From contig NZ_VFPU01000001.1 of assembly GCF_006716885.1 (NCBI RefSeq), forward strand, positions 124,001-188,000: 64,000 nucleotides of DNA, given 5' to 3'. The notes beneath the pieces are model-generated. The model worked only from the letters and a program-made list of their open reading frames with translations, searched no databases and was not told the DNA's origin. A program made the position numbers and the translations under genes. Below, piece after piece: positions 48,081-54,916 of this stretch; the stretch's first letter is position 1; the number at the start of each line of letters is the position of its first letter. This DNA is from Ornithinimicrobium humiphilum. Lineage in GTDB: Bacteria > Actinomycetota > Actinomycetes > Actinomycetales > Dermatophilaceae.

Positions 48081-49303
48081 GCGGCGCCCCGGACACGCAC
48101 CCGGTCGAGCACGGGCCCGTCGGGCCCGGCGGCCGGGACGGCCAGCGGCTGCTCCAGCAGGGGCGTGCTCGCCTCCGCCTCCGCCTCCGCCAGGACCTCG
48201 GCCACCAGCGTCGCGGGGACGTCGGTCTGGGTGGGCTCGGCGGCCACCAGCCGGTGCGCCATGTCGCGCAGGACACCCGCGGCCTCCACCGGGAGGGAAC
48301 GGGTGGCGGCGATCGCCGAGGCGGCCAGCTCGGAGGCCATCGCCTCCACCGCCGACCGGGCCCCGCACGCGACGAGCAGCTCGCGGGCCCGTGCCGCATC
48401 CTCCTCGGTCAGCGCGGGGTCGCCGAGATGGGTGGCCAGCTCGGGCCACAGCCGGCTGTCCCGGGCGAAGGCCACGAGGGCGGTGCACTTGCCCTCACGG
48501 AGGTCGCTGAGCGGGTCCTTGCCGGTCTGCTCGAGGGTGCCGAAGACGCCGTCGAGGTCGTCGCGCAGCTGGAAGGCCAGCCCCAGGCAGCGGCCGGCCT
48601 CGCCGAGGGCCGACACCACGTCGGGCCCCGCGTCGGCGAGGAGGGCGGCCGCCTGCATGGGCAGCTCGAAGGAGTAGGCGGCCGTCTTCCAGGCGGCGAC
48701 GTCGAGCGCCTCGTCGAGGGTGGCCTCCCCGGTCAGGCTCACCCGCACGTCGGCGAGCTCGCCGGCCGCGCTGCGGTGCAGCACGTCCTCGAGCAGGTCC
48801 AGGAGGGCGGCGACCACGTCGGGCCGGGCTCCGCAGAGGGCGACCTCGCGGACCGCCCCGGCGAGGGCCAGGTCGCCGGCGAGGATGCCCGCCGCCTCGC
48901 CGTAGCGGCGGGCGCGCTCGGGGGAGGCGCCGGCCTTCACGGCCCGGGCGGTGAAGGTGCCGGTGACGTTGGGACGCCCCCGTCGCACGACGTCGCCGTC
49001 GATGACGTCGTCGTGGACGACGAAGGCGGTGTGGAGCAGCTCGACCGCGTCCGCCACGGCCCGCGCGGCCGCGTGCTCGGTGCCCCCGAGTGCGTCGTGC
49101 ATGCGGAGCAGCAGGGTGGGGCGGAAGCGCTTGCCGCCCTCGGTCAGCCCGTGCAGGGCGTCCCAGAGGACGGCGTCGTGATCGTCGACCACCGCGGAGC
49201 GCCCGGTGGTGAAGAAGCGTGCGTGCGGGTCGGTCCCGGCAGGAGGAACCCCGGGAGCCAGCGGCGCGGCATCGGGGTCCGGTGCGAGGGTGCCAGCTGT
49301 CAT
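48077..49303 (-). CDS. crtE: Geranylgeranyl diphosphate synthase
   Basis: A 408-residue polyprenyl synthase: GGKRFRPTLLLRMHDALGG, HTAFVVHDDVIDGD with the first Asp-rich motif (Asp98, 99, 102), KTAAYSFELPMQAAALLAD and FQLRDDLDGVFG, the second region. It makes C20 diphosphate for crtB. First gene of the ten-gene operon. The start is uncertain: ATG 49303 has only a weak ribosome site; ATG 49369 would add 22 residues but lies inside the promoter by comparison with the photolyase gene. Confidence 0.92.
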   Translation of the reverse strand: MTAGTLAPDPDAAPLAPGVPPAGTDPHARFFTTGRSAVVDDHDAVLWDALHGLTEGGKRFRPTLLLRMHDALGGTEHAAARAVADAVELLHTAFVVHDDVIDGDVVRRGRPNVTGTFTARAVKAGASPERARRYGEAAGILAGDLALAGAVREVALCGARPDVVAALLDLLEDVLHRSAAGELADVRVSLTGEATLDEALDVAAWKTAAYSFELPMQAAALLADAGPDVVSALGEAGRCLGLAFQLRDDLDGVFGTLEQTGKDPLSDLREGKCTALVAFARDSRLWPELATHLGDPALTEEDAARARELLVACGARSAVEAMASELAASAIAATRSLPVEAAGVLRDMAHRLVAAEPTQTDVPATLVAEVLAEAEAEASTPLLEQPLAVPAAGPDGPVLDRVRVRGAA

Positions 49304-49357
49304 GTCGGCTCGTTCCGTCGTCGGTGGTGGTGCGAGAAGGGGTGCGGATCCGTGCGG

Positions 49358-49395
49358 TGGAGCCAGCATGCCAGATGGGACAAACATTTGACAAC
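49358..49395 (-). promoter_or_regulatory. crt operon promoter with 11-bp tandem TTGTC repeats
   Basis: On the minus strand GTTGTC (49395-49390) and TTTGTC (49384-49379) stand head to tail with an 11-base period. CATGCT (49370-49365) and then GGCTCCA follow, giving a likely start point at 49358. The element is AT-rich in a very GC-rich genome. It is nearly identical to the element before the photolyase gene: 15 of 17 bases match over TTGTCANNTGTTTGTCC. Confidence 0.65.
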
Positions 49396-49512
49396 TAACC
49401 TTGGACACGGAGTTCCCCCTCCGCGTCCACCCTAGGTGTTCGGGCGGGTTCCCGCCATCGGTGAGGGCGGGCGGTCGCGTCCGTCCGGAGGGCGCGCCGA
49501 CCTGCGGCGGGA

Positions 49513-49518
49513 CACAAT
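49513..49518 (+). promoter_or_regulatory. Possible -10 box CACAAT, leaderless
   Basis: CACAAT ends six bases before ATG 49525, the first gene of the pterin-like operon. No ribosome binding site is present. Confidence 0.4.
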
Positions 49519-49524
49519 GCCGAC

Positions 49525-50499
49525 ATGCGAGCACGTGCCTACTGGACCGTCGCCCCGGGTCGGGGAGAGCTCCGCGTCGAGGAGCTGTCCAACCCCGGAC
49601 ACGGCGAGGCCCTCGTGCGCGCCACGGCCTCCGGCGTGAGCCGGGGCAGCGAGCTGCTCGTCCATCGCGGAGGGGTCCCGGCCTCGGTCGCCGACCAGAT
49701 GCGCGCGCCCTTCCAGGTGGGGGACCTGGCCGGCGGGGGCCCGGTCAAGTACGGCTACCTCTCGGTCGGCGTCGTCGAGGACGGCGAGCCGGACTGGGTG
49801 GGCCGCCGCGTCTTCTGCCTGCACCCCCACCAGGACCGGTATGTCGTGCCCGTGTCCGCGCTCAGCCCCCTCCCCGACGAGGTGCCCGACCACCGGGCCG
49901 TCCTGCTCGGCACCCTGGAGACGGCCGTCAACGCGCTGTGGGACGGTCGGCCGCTCTACGGCGACCGGGTCGCGGTGGTCGGCGCCGGCATGGTCGGCGC
50001 CAGCGTCGCGGCCCTGCTCGCGCAGCTGCCGCTCGAGCGGCTCGAGCTGGTCGATCCCGACCCGGAGCGTGCGGCGCTGGGCGAGCGGCTCGGCGCCCGC
50101 GGCGTGGCACCGGAGGGTGCGACTCCCGGCTGCGACGTGGTCTTCCACTGCTCCGCCTCGCCGGAGGGGCTCCAGGCCTCCCTCGACCTCCTCGGTCCCG
50201 AGGGCGAGGTCGTCGAGCTGTCCTGGTACGGCGATCGCGCCGTGCCGGTCGAGCTCGGCTCGGCCTTCCACGCCCGGCGGCTGAGGATCCGGGCCAGCCA
50301 GGTGAGCACCGTCAGCCCGCACCGCGCCCCCCGGCGCGACCACGCCGGCCGCATGGCCGTGGCGCTGCGGGCGGCGCACGACGACCGCCTCGACGCGCTC
50401 CTCGCCGGGCCCACCCCCTTCGCCGAGCTTCCCGACCTGCTGCCCCGGCTCGCCGACGGCGCGCCGGGGCTGTGCCACGTCGTCACCTACGACGACTGA
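49525..50499 (+). CDS. Zinc-independent MDR-family dehydrogenase (BchC-like)
   Basis: A 324-residue medium-chain dehydrogenase homologue. The usual catalytic Cys region reads ATASGVSRGSELLVHRG, so the zinc ligand Cys is missing, as in BchC-type dehydrogenases that share S-G-x-S-x-G-[ST]-E. The NAD-binding turn VAVVGAGMVGASVAALLA is intact, and TLETAVNALWDG is conserved in the same group. The reaction is unknown; an oxidation or reduction on a side chain of a pterin-like molecule is inferred from the next genes. It is followed after 44 bases by the PTPS-like gene. Confidence 0.78.
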   Translation: MRARAYWTVAPGRGELRVEELSNPGHGEALVRATASGVSRGSELLVHRGGVPASVADQMRAPFQVGDLAGGGPVKYGYLSVGVVEDGEPDWVGRRVFCLHPHQDRYVVPVSALSPLPDEVPDHRAVLLGTLETAVNALWDGRPLYGDRVAVVGAGMVGASVAALLAQLPLERLELVDPDPERAALGERLGARGVAPEGATPGCDVVFHCSASPEGLQASLDLLGPEGEVVELSWYGDRAVPVELGSAFHARRLRIRASQVSTVSPHRAPRRDHAGRMAVALRAAHDDRLDALLAGPTPFAELPDLLPRLADGAPGLCHVVTYDD

Positions 50500-50543
50500 C
50501 TCCCTGACCTACCGCCCGACCCCGATCCGAGAGGACCGCCGAC

Positions 50544-50924
50544 GTGTTCACCCTCACCGTCCGCGACCACGTGATGGTCGCCCACTCCCTGCCCGACCCG
50601 TTCTTCGGCCCGGCGCAGGGCCTCCACGGGGCCACCTACGTGGTGGAGGCCGGTTTCGAGAGGGCCGACCTCGACGAGCACGGGGTGGTCCTCGACATCG
50701 GCGCCGCCTCCGAGGCGCTGTCCGCGGTGCTCGGGCGCATCGCCTACCGCAACCTCGACGAGGTGGAGGAGCTCGCCGGCGTGGTCACCACCACCGAGTG
50801 GCTGGCGCGGTGGGTCGCCGAGCAGCTGGCCGCCTCGCTGGACACCGCCGGCCTGTCCGCGGTGACCGTCGTGCTGCGCGAGCACCCGGACGCCTGGGCG
50901 TCCTACCGCCTGGCCCTGACGTGA
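50544..50924 (+). CDS. 6-pyruvoyl-tetrahydropterin synthase/QueD-like protein with altered zinc site
   Basis: A 126-residue protein of the PTPS/6-carboxytetrahydropterin synthase fold. Matching blocks: VMVAHSLPD (first zinc His, His14), LHGATYVVEAGF (second His28), GVVLDIGA, RNLDEVEEL, VVTTTEWLARWVAEQL and VVLREHPDAWASY. In true family members the second block reads HGH; here it is HGA (Ala30), and the catalytic Cys that normally comes before it is absent. The zinc site is therefore incomplete and the reaction must differ from PTPS or QueD. GTG 50544 has GAGAGGA behind it. Its stop overlaps the glycosyltransferase start. Confidence 0.78.
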   Translation: MFTLTVRDHVMVAHSLPDPFFGPAQGLHGATYVVEAGFERADLDEHGVVLDIGAASEALSAVLGRIAYRNLDEVEELAGVVTTTEWLARWVAEQLAASLDTAGLSAVTVVLREHPDAWASYRLALT

Positions 50925-51979
50925 CCCGGATCCTCGTCCCTGCTCGCACAGGTCTCGGCCCGAGCGGTGGCGACCGCTACGACGCGGCCCTCGCCGCAGC
51001 GTGGCGGGACCGCGGCCGCGACGTCGAGCTCCTCCCGGTCCCCGGTCCCTGGCCGGACCCCGGCCCGGCCGAGCTGGAGCGCCTCGCGGAGCTGGTCTCC
51101 GACGCGCCGGCCGGCCCCGTGCTCCTCGACGGGCTCGTGGGCTGCGCCGCCCCGGAGGTGGTCGAGGGAACGGGTCGTCCCCTGACCCTCCTCGTCCACG
51201 CCCTCCTGGCCGACGGTGCCGGCGCGACCGGGGACCGTGCCGCGGCCCTGGACGCCGTCGAGCAGCGGGCGCTCGCCGCCGCCTCGACCGTGATCGTGAC
51301 GAGCGGCTGGGCCGCCCGGCGCCTGACCGAGCGCCACGGCCGGCGCGACGTCGTCATCGCCCCGCCGGGCACCACGAGGGCGCCGGTGGCCCGGGGCGGG
51401 CTGGCGACCACCGGCACCCCCGGCCTGCTGGCCCTCGGCGCCGTCTCGCGGGTCAAGAACCAGGCCCTGCTGCTCGACGCCCTCGAGCGGGTCGCCGACC
51501 TGCCCTGGCGACTGGTCGTGGCCGGGCCGGTCGCGGACCCCGACCTCGCCCGCACCCTCGAGGCGCGCACCGCCTCCGGCTGCCTGGCCGGCAGGGTCAC
51601 CTGGGCGGGCACGGTCGAGGGCGAGGAGCTCGAGCGGCTGTGGGACGGCACCGACCTGCTCATGCACCCGTCCCGCAGCGAGACCTACGGCATGGCCGTC
51701 GCCGAGGCGCTGGCGCACGGCATACCCGCCGTGGTGGGGGCCGGGACCGGTGCCGAGGAGGTGCTGGCCGGCGAGGGCTCCTCGTGGGAGGCGCTCGCCG
51801 GCGCCGCGGTCCCGACCGACGACCCGGGAGAGCTCGCGGAGACCCTGCGCCGGTGGTTGACCGACGCCCCGTTGCGCCAGGTCTGGCGACGTCGGGCGCA
51901 CGGGCGGCGCAATCTCCTGACGGGCTGGGGACGTACCGCCGAGCAGATCGACCGCGCACTCGACAGGATCGGCCCATGA
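50921..51979 (+). CDS. Glycosyltransferase family 4 of the pterin-like cluster
   Basis: A 352-residue GT-B enzyme: ILVPARTGLGPSGGDRYDAA at the acceptor side, GLLALGAVSRVKNQALLLDA for the donor half, and RSETYGMAVAEALAHGIPA as the E-x7-E motif. Away from the exopolysaccharide locus and tightly coupled (GTGA) to the PTPS-like gene and (ATGA) to a methyltransferase, it probably glycosylates a small molecule, as pterin glycosyltransferases do in cyanobacteria (inference). Confidence 0.82.
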   Translation: MTRILVPARTGLGPSGGDRYDAALAAAWRDRGRDVELLPVPGPWPDPGPAELERLAELVSDAPAGPVLLDGLVGCAAPEVVEGTGRPLTLLVHALLADGAGATGDRAAALDAVEQRALAAASTVIVTSGWAARRLTERHGRRDVVIAPPGTTRAPVARGGLATTGTPGLLALGAVSRVKNQALLLDALERVADLPWRLVVAGPVADPDLARTLEARTASGCLAGRVTWAGTVEGEELERLWDGTDLLMHPSRSETYGMAVAEALAHGIPAVVGAGTGAEEVLAGEGSSWEALAGAAVPTDDPGELAETLRRWLTDAPLRQVWRRRAHGRRNLLTGWGRTAEQIDRALDRIGP

Positions 51980-52839
51980 CGACGCAGCAGGAGGCGCCCC
52001 CGACCGGCGCGCCGGCCCAGCGGGCCTGCCCCGACTGGCTCGCGCTGCGGCGGGAGGCCGACACCGAGGCCCGCGACACCGGCGCCCACGACCTGCTGCT
52101 GCGGCTGGAGACCGCGCTGCGGCGCCAGGGACGGGGCGAGGTCCTCGTGGTCGACCTCGGGGCGGGGACGGGCGCCAACCACGCCTACCTCGCGCCGCGG
52201 CTGCCGCTCGAGCAGCGCTGGGTCGTCGTCGACCACGACGCGGACCTGCTGGACGCCGCGCACCACGGGGACGCGCTGCGCGTCGAGGCCGGGGTCTGCG
52301 ACCTCGCCGAGGTGCTGGCGGGGCTGCCCGTCGACGACGGGCCGCTGCTGCTCACCTGCGCAGCGCTGCTCGACGTGCTGCCGACCCACGAGCTGGGGTG
52401 CCTGGCCGACGCGGTCGAGGGTCTCGGCGCGGTGGCCCTGGTCTCGCTGTCGGTCACCGGCGACGTCACCTGGTCGCCGGCCGACGAGGACGACGCCCTC
52501 GTCGGCCGGCTCTTCGACGCCCACCAGCGACGGGGCGGGCGACCGGGCCCGGACGCGGTCGACCTGCTCGCCACCGACCTGCGCGCCCGCGGCCTCGAGG
52601 TGCTGAGCGCCCCGACCCCCTGGCGGCTCGACGACCGCCGTCCCGAGCTGCTGGAGCGCTGGCTCGACGAGCGCGTCGAGGCGGCGCTGGAGGAAGCGGC
52701 CGGGGGCGAGCGCGAGCGCGTGCTCGCCTGGCAGGGGCGCCGACGTCAGCAGCTGCGCGGCGACGGCGTGGTCGCCGTCGTCGACCACGTCGACCTGCTC
52801 GTGCTGCCGGCGACGGACGGAGCGGCCGGGTCCCGCTGA
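51976..52839 (+). CDS. Class I SAM-dependent methyltransferase
   Basis: A 287-residue methyltransferase. VLVVDLGAGTGANHAYLAPRL is motif I for S-adenosylmethionine, WVVVDHDADLLDAA is motif II, LLTCAALLDVLPTHEL is the active-site strand. The target atom is unknown; in this cluster an O- or N-methylation of a pterin- or pyrimidine-type product is likely. ATG 51976 overlaps the glycosyltransferase stop. Convergent with the unknown gene that follows. Confidence 0.82.
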   Translation: MTTQQEAPPTGAPAQRACPDWLALRREADTEARDTGAHDLLLRLETALRRQGRGEVLVVDLGAGTGANHAYLAPRLPLEQRWVVVDHDADLLDAAHHGDALRVEAGVCDLAEVLAGLPVDDGPLLLTCAALLDVLPTHELGCLADAVEGLGAVALVSLSVTGDVTWSPADEDDALVGRLFDAHQRRGGRPGPDAVDLLATDLRARGLEVLSAPTPWRLDDRRPELLERWLDERVEAALEEAAGGERERVLAWQGRRRQQLRGDGVVAVVDHVDLLVLPATDGAAGSR

Positions 52840-52852
52840 GGCGGGCCGGCGG

Positions 52853-53380
52853 TCAGGCGTGCCGCACCGCCATCCACAGCGCCACGTGCTCGGGGCGCGT
52901 GCCCCCACGGACGCGCGGCGGCACGACGTCGTCCTCGCGGACGAACGACCACTCGGTGACCGCGATGTTCAGCGGCTCGGCCCAACGGCGCGAGGACACC
53001 AGCACGCCGCTGTCGGCACGCAACGTGAGCAGGGGCGGGATGGCGCGCTCGGTGAGCTGCATACCCGGCACGACGAAGCGGTCGTCCCCGACGACGTCGT
53101 AGCGGGACCGGCGTGCGAGGCCGAGGCGCCGGGGCTCGGCATGACGGATCGTCGCCACGTCCTCGCCGTTCCAGCGCACGAGGACGCCGATCTCGAGGCA
53201 GGCGTAGAACCCCAGGCGCAACGGCCTCGAGGTCTGCTCGTAGATGAGCCCACGGTGCGTCACGTCGAGCTCGACCGTCTGGTCGCCGACGACCGCCTCC
53301 ACGCCGGTGTCGAGCCTGCGGACCGCTGCCGGCCCCCACCTCGTCCAGCGGTGCAGCCTGGTCTCCTGCGGCGCCGTCAC
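52853..53380 (-). CDS. Unknown protein coupled to the GTP cyclohydrolase II fusion
   Basis: A 175-residue protein with no motif I recognise. It reads as mostly beta-strand (LDTGVEAVVGDQTVELDVTH, VLVRWNGEDVATIRHA, RFVVPGMQLTERAI, GVLVSSRRWAEPLNIAVTEW), without signal peptide or membrane span. GTG 53380 overlaps the stop codon of the ribA/ribD-like fusion gene, so it is translationally coupled and very likely belongs to the same pathway, perhaps as a binding or tailoring protein. Confidence 0.65.
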   Translation of the reverse strand: MTAPQETRLHRWTRWGPAAVRRLDTGVEAVVGDQTVELDVTHRGLIYEQTSRPLRLGFYACLEIGVLVRWNGEDVATIRHAEPRRLGLARRSRYDVVGDDRFVVPGMQLTERAIPPLLTLRADSGVLVSSRRWAEPLNIAVTEWSFVREDDVVPPRVRGGTRPEHVALWMAVRHA

Positions 53381-54789
53381 GCGTCGCCCTCGGTGTCGAG
53401 CGAGCCGACCGGCCGCAGCACCGGCCGCCCGGCCCCCGACCCGCCCAGGTCGAACTCGGTCACGACGTCCTGCCCGAGCAGCCAGCGCCGCACCGGCGGC
53501 CGCAGCGCGTCGGCCAGCCGGTCGGTGCCGTCCACCCGCAGGCCGGGGACGCCGTCGCCGATGAGCAGCGGGGCCGTCGTCAGGTAGAGGCGGTCGACCG
53601 TGCCCGCGTCGACGAAGGCCGACACCAGCCGGCCGCCACCCTCGACGAGCACCCGCCGCAGTCCGCGGGCCCGCAGCAGCGCGAGCACCTCGCGGGGATC
53701 CATCGGTCCTGCGCCCGGCCATCGCACCACCTCGACGTGCTCCGCGGTCGCTCCCGCCTCGACGTCGGGGCCCACCACCCACAGGGTCGGGGCGGCGCCG
53801 TCGGTGAGGAGCGCGGCCTCGCGGGGGAGCACCCCGCGGGGGTCGAGCACGACCCGGGCCGGGTTGTCGCCGGGGACCGCGCGCACGGTGAGCCGGGGAT
53901 CGTCGGCGACGGCGGTGCTCGCACCCACGACGACCGCGTCCACGAGCGCGCGGAGCCGGTGCAGGTGCTCCCTGTCCTCCTCGCCGGTGACGAAGACGGC
54001 GTCGCCGGTGCGGCTGGCGATGAAGCCGTCGAGGCTCTGCCCCAGCTGCGCCAGCACCGTCGGGCCACCGGCCCGGACCAGGTCGCCGTAGCGCTCCGAG
54101 AGGACCCCGCCGGCGACCGTCCCGCCGGCGAGCAGCACCTCCCACTCGCCGCCCTCGACACGGTCGTGGCCCATCCGCTCGCGCTTGGTCCGCAGGTAGT
54201 GCTCGTTCTCGGGCCGGGCGGGCACGACGAGGGCCTCGCGGCCGACCACCCGGACCCCGAGCGCCGTCAGCGCGTGCTCCTTGGCCGGGTTGGAGGAGAG
54301 CAGCCGGATGCTCCGCACGCCCAGGTCGGCGAGCATCGCCGCGCTCTGGTCGTAGGTGCGGGCGTCGGCGGGGTGCCCGAGGCGGAGGTTGGCGTCCACG
54401 GTGTCGACCCCGGTGTCCTGCAGGGCGTAGGCGCGCAGCTTCTGCACCAGGCCGATGCCGCGCCCCTCGTGGCCACGGACGTAGAGCACGGCGCCCCGGC
54501 CGTCGCGGGCGACGAGGTGCAGCGCGTGCTGCAGCTGCTCGCCGCAGTCGCAGCGGAAGGAGCCCAGGGCGTCGCCGGTGAGGCACTCGGAGTGGACGCG
54601 CACCAGCGGTGGTGGCGCGTCGAGCGGGTCGTCGTCGGCGATGCCCACGCTGAGGGCCACGTGCTCCTCGCCGCCCTCGTCGCGGTAGGCGGTCATCCGG
54701 AAGGTGCCGTGCCGCGTGGGCAGGACGGTGTCGGCGAGGCGCTGCACCGATGTCAGCGGGCCGTCCTCGAGAACGGGTTCGGAAGACAT
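53377..54789 (-). CDS. GTP cyclohydrolase II fused to a RibD-type pyrimidine reductase domain
   Basis: A 470-residue two-domain enzyme. Residues 20 to about 215 are GTP cyclohydrolase II: zinc ligands Cys69, Cys80 and Cys82 in SECLTGDALGSFRCDCGEQ, the GTP-phosphate loop RGHEGRGIGL, and LLSSNPAKEHALTALGV. From about 243 follows the dihydrofolate-reductase-like RibD C-terminal domain: LAQLGQSLDGFIA, VDAVVVGASTAVADDPRL and VLVEGGGRLVSAFVDAG. Together they could open GTP and reduce the ribose side chain to a ribitylamino-pyrimidine. There is no deaminase domain and no DHBP synthase, so this is not simply a riboflavin gene. CATACT ends six bases before ATG 54789. Confidence 0.88.
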   Translation of the reverse strand: MSSEPVLEDGPLTSVQRLADTVLPTRHGTFRMTAYRDEGGEEHVALSVGIADDDPLDAPPPLVRVHSECLTGDALGSFRCDCGEQLQHALHLVARDGRGAVLYVRGHEGRGIGLVQKLRAYALQDTGVDTVDANLRLGHPADARTYDQSAAMLADLGVRSIRLLSSNPAKEHALTALGVRVVGREALVVPARPENEHYLRTKRERMGHDRVEGGEWEVLLAGGTVAGGVLSERYGDLVRAGGPTVLAQLGQSLDGFIASRTGDAVFVTGEEDREHLHRLRALVDAVVVGASTAVADDPRLTVRAVPGDNPARVVLDPRGVLPREAALLTDGAAPTLWVVGPDVEAGATAEHVEVVRWPGAGPMDPREVLALLRARGLRRVLVEGGGRLVSAFVDAGTVDRLYLTTAPLLIGDGVPGLRVDGTDRLADALRPPVRRWLLGQDVVTEFDLGGSGAGRPVLRPVGSLDTEGDA

Positions 54790-54795
54790 TCTCCG

Positions 54796-54801
54796 AGTAT
54801 G
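54796..54801 (-). promoter_or_regulatory. Possible -10 box CATACT, leaderless
   Basis: CATACT on the minus strand ends six bases before ATG 54789 of the cyclohydrolase II fusion gene. Confidence 0.4.
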
Positions 54802-54903
54802 TCCGTGGGCGCGGGGCTCATCCTGCCCAAACGTGCGGGCGGGCGGCCCGACCTGCTCGGATCCCCTTCGGTCGTCCGATGGTCGCCAGGGCGCCGCTGG
54901 CCC

Positions 54904-54909
54904 TAGGGT
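54904..54909 (+). promoter_or_regulatory. -10 box TAGGGT, leaderless osmoprotectant operon
   Basis: TAGGGT ends seven bases before ATG 54917, with no ribosome binding site between. Confidence 0.5.
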
Positions 54910-54916
54910 GGCGTCG

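Noticed and set aside
48077..49534. A longer crtE start (485 residues)
   Set aside because: The extra N-terminus would run through the tandem-repeat operator and the divergent promoter; the synthase fold is complete from 49303.
53377..54789. Annotation as the housekeeping riboflavin gene ribBA or ribD
   Set aside because: There is no DHBP synthase domain and no deaminase domain, and the neighbours are not riboflavin genes.
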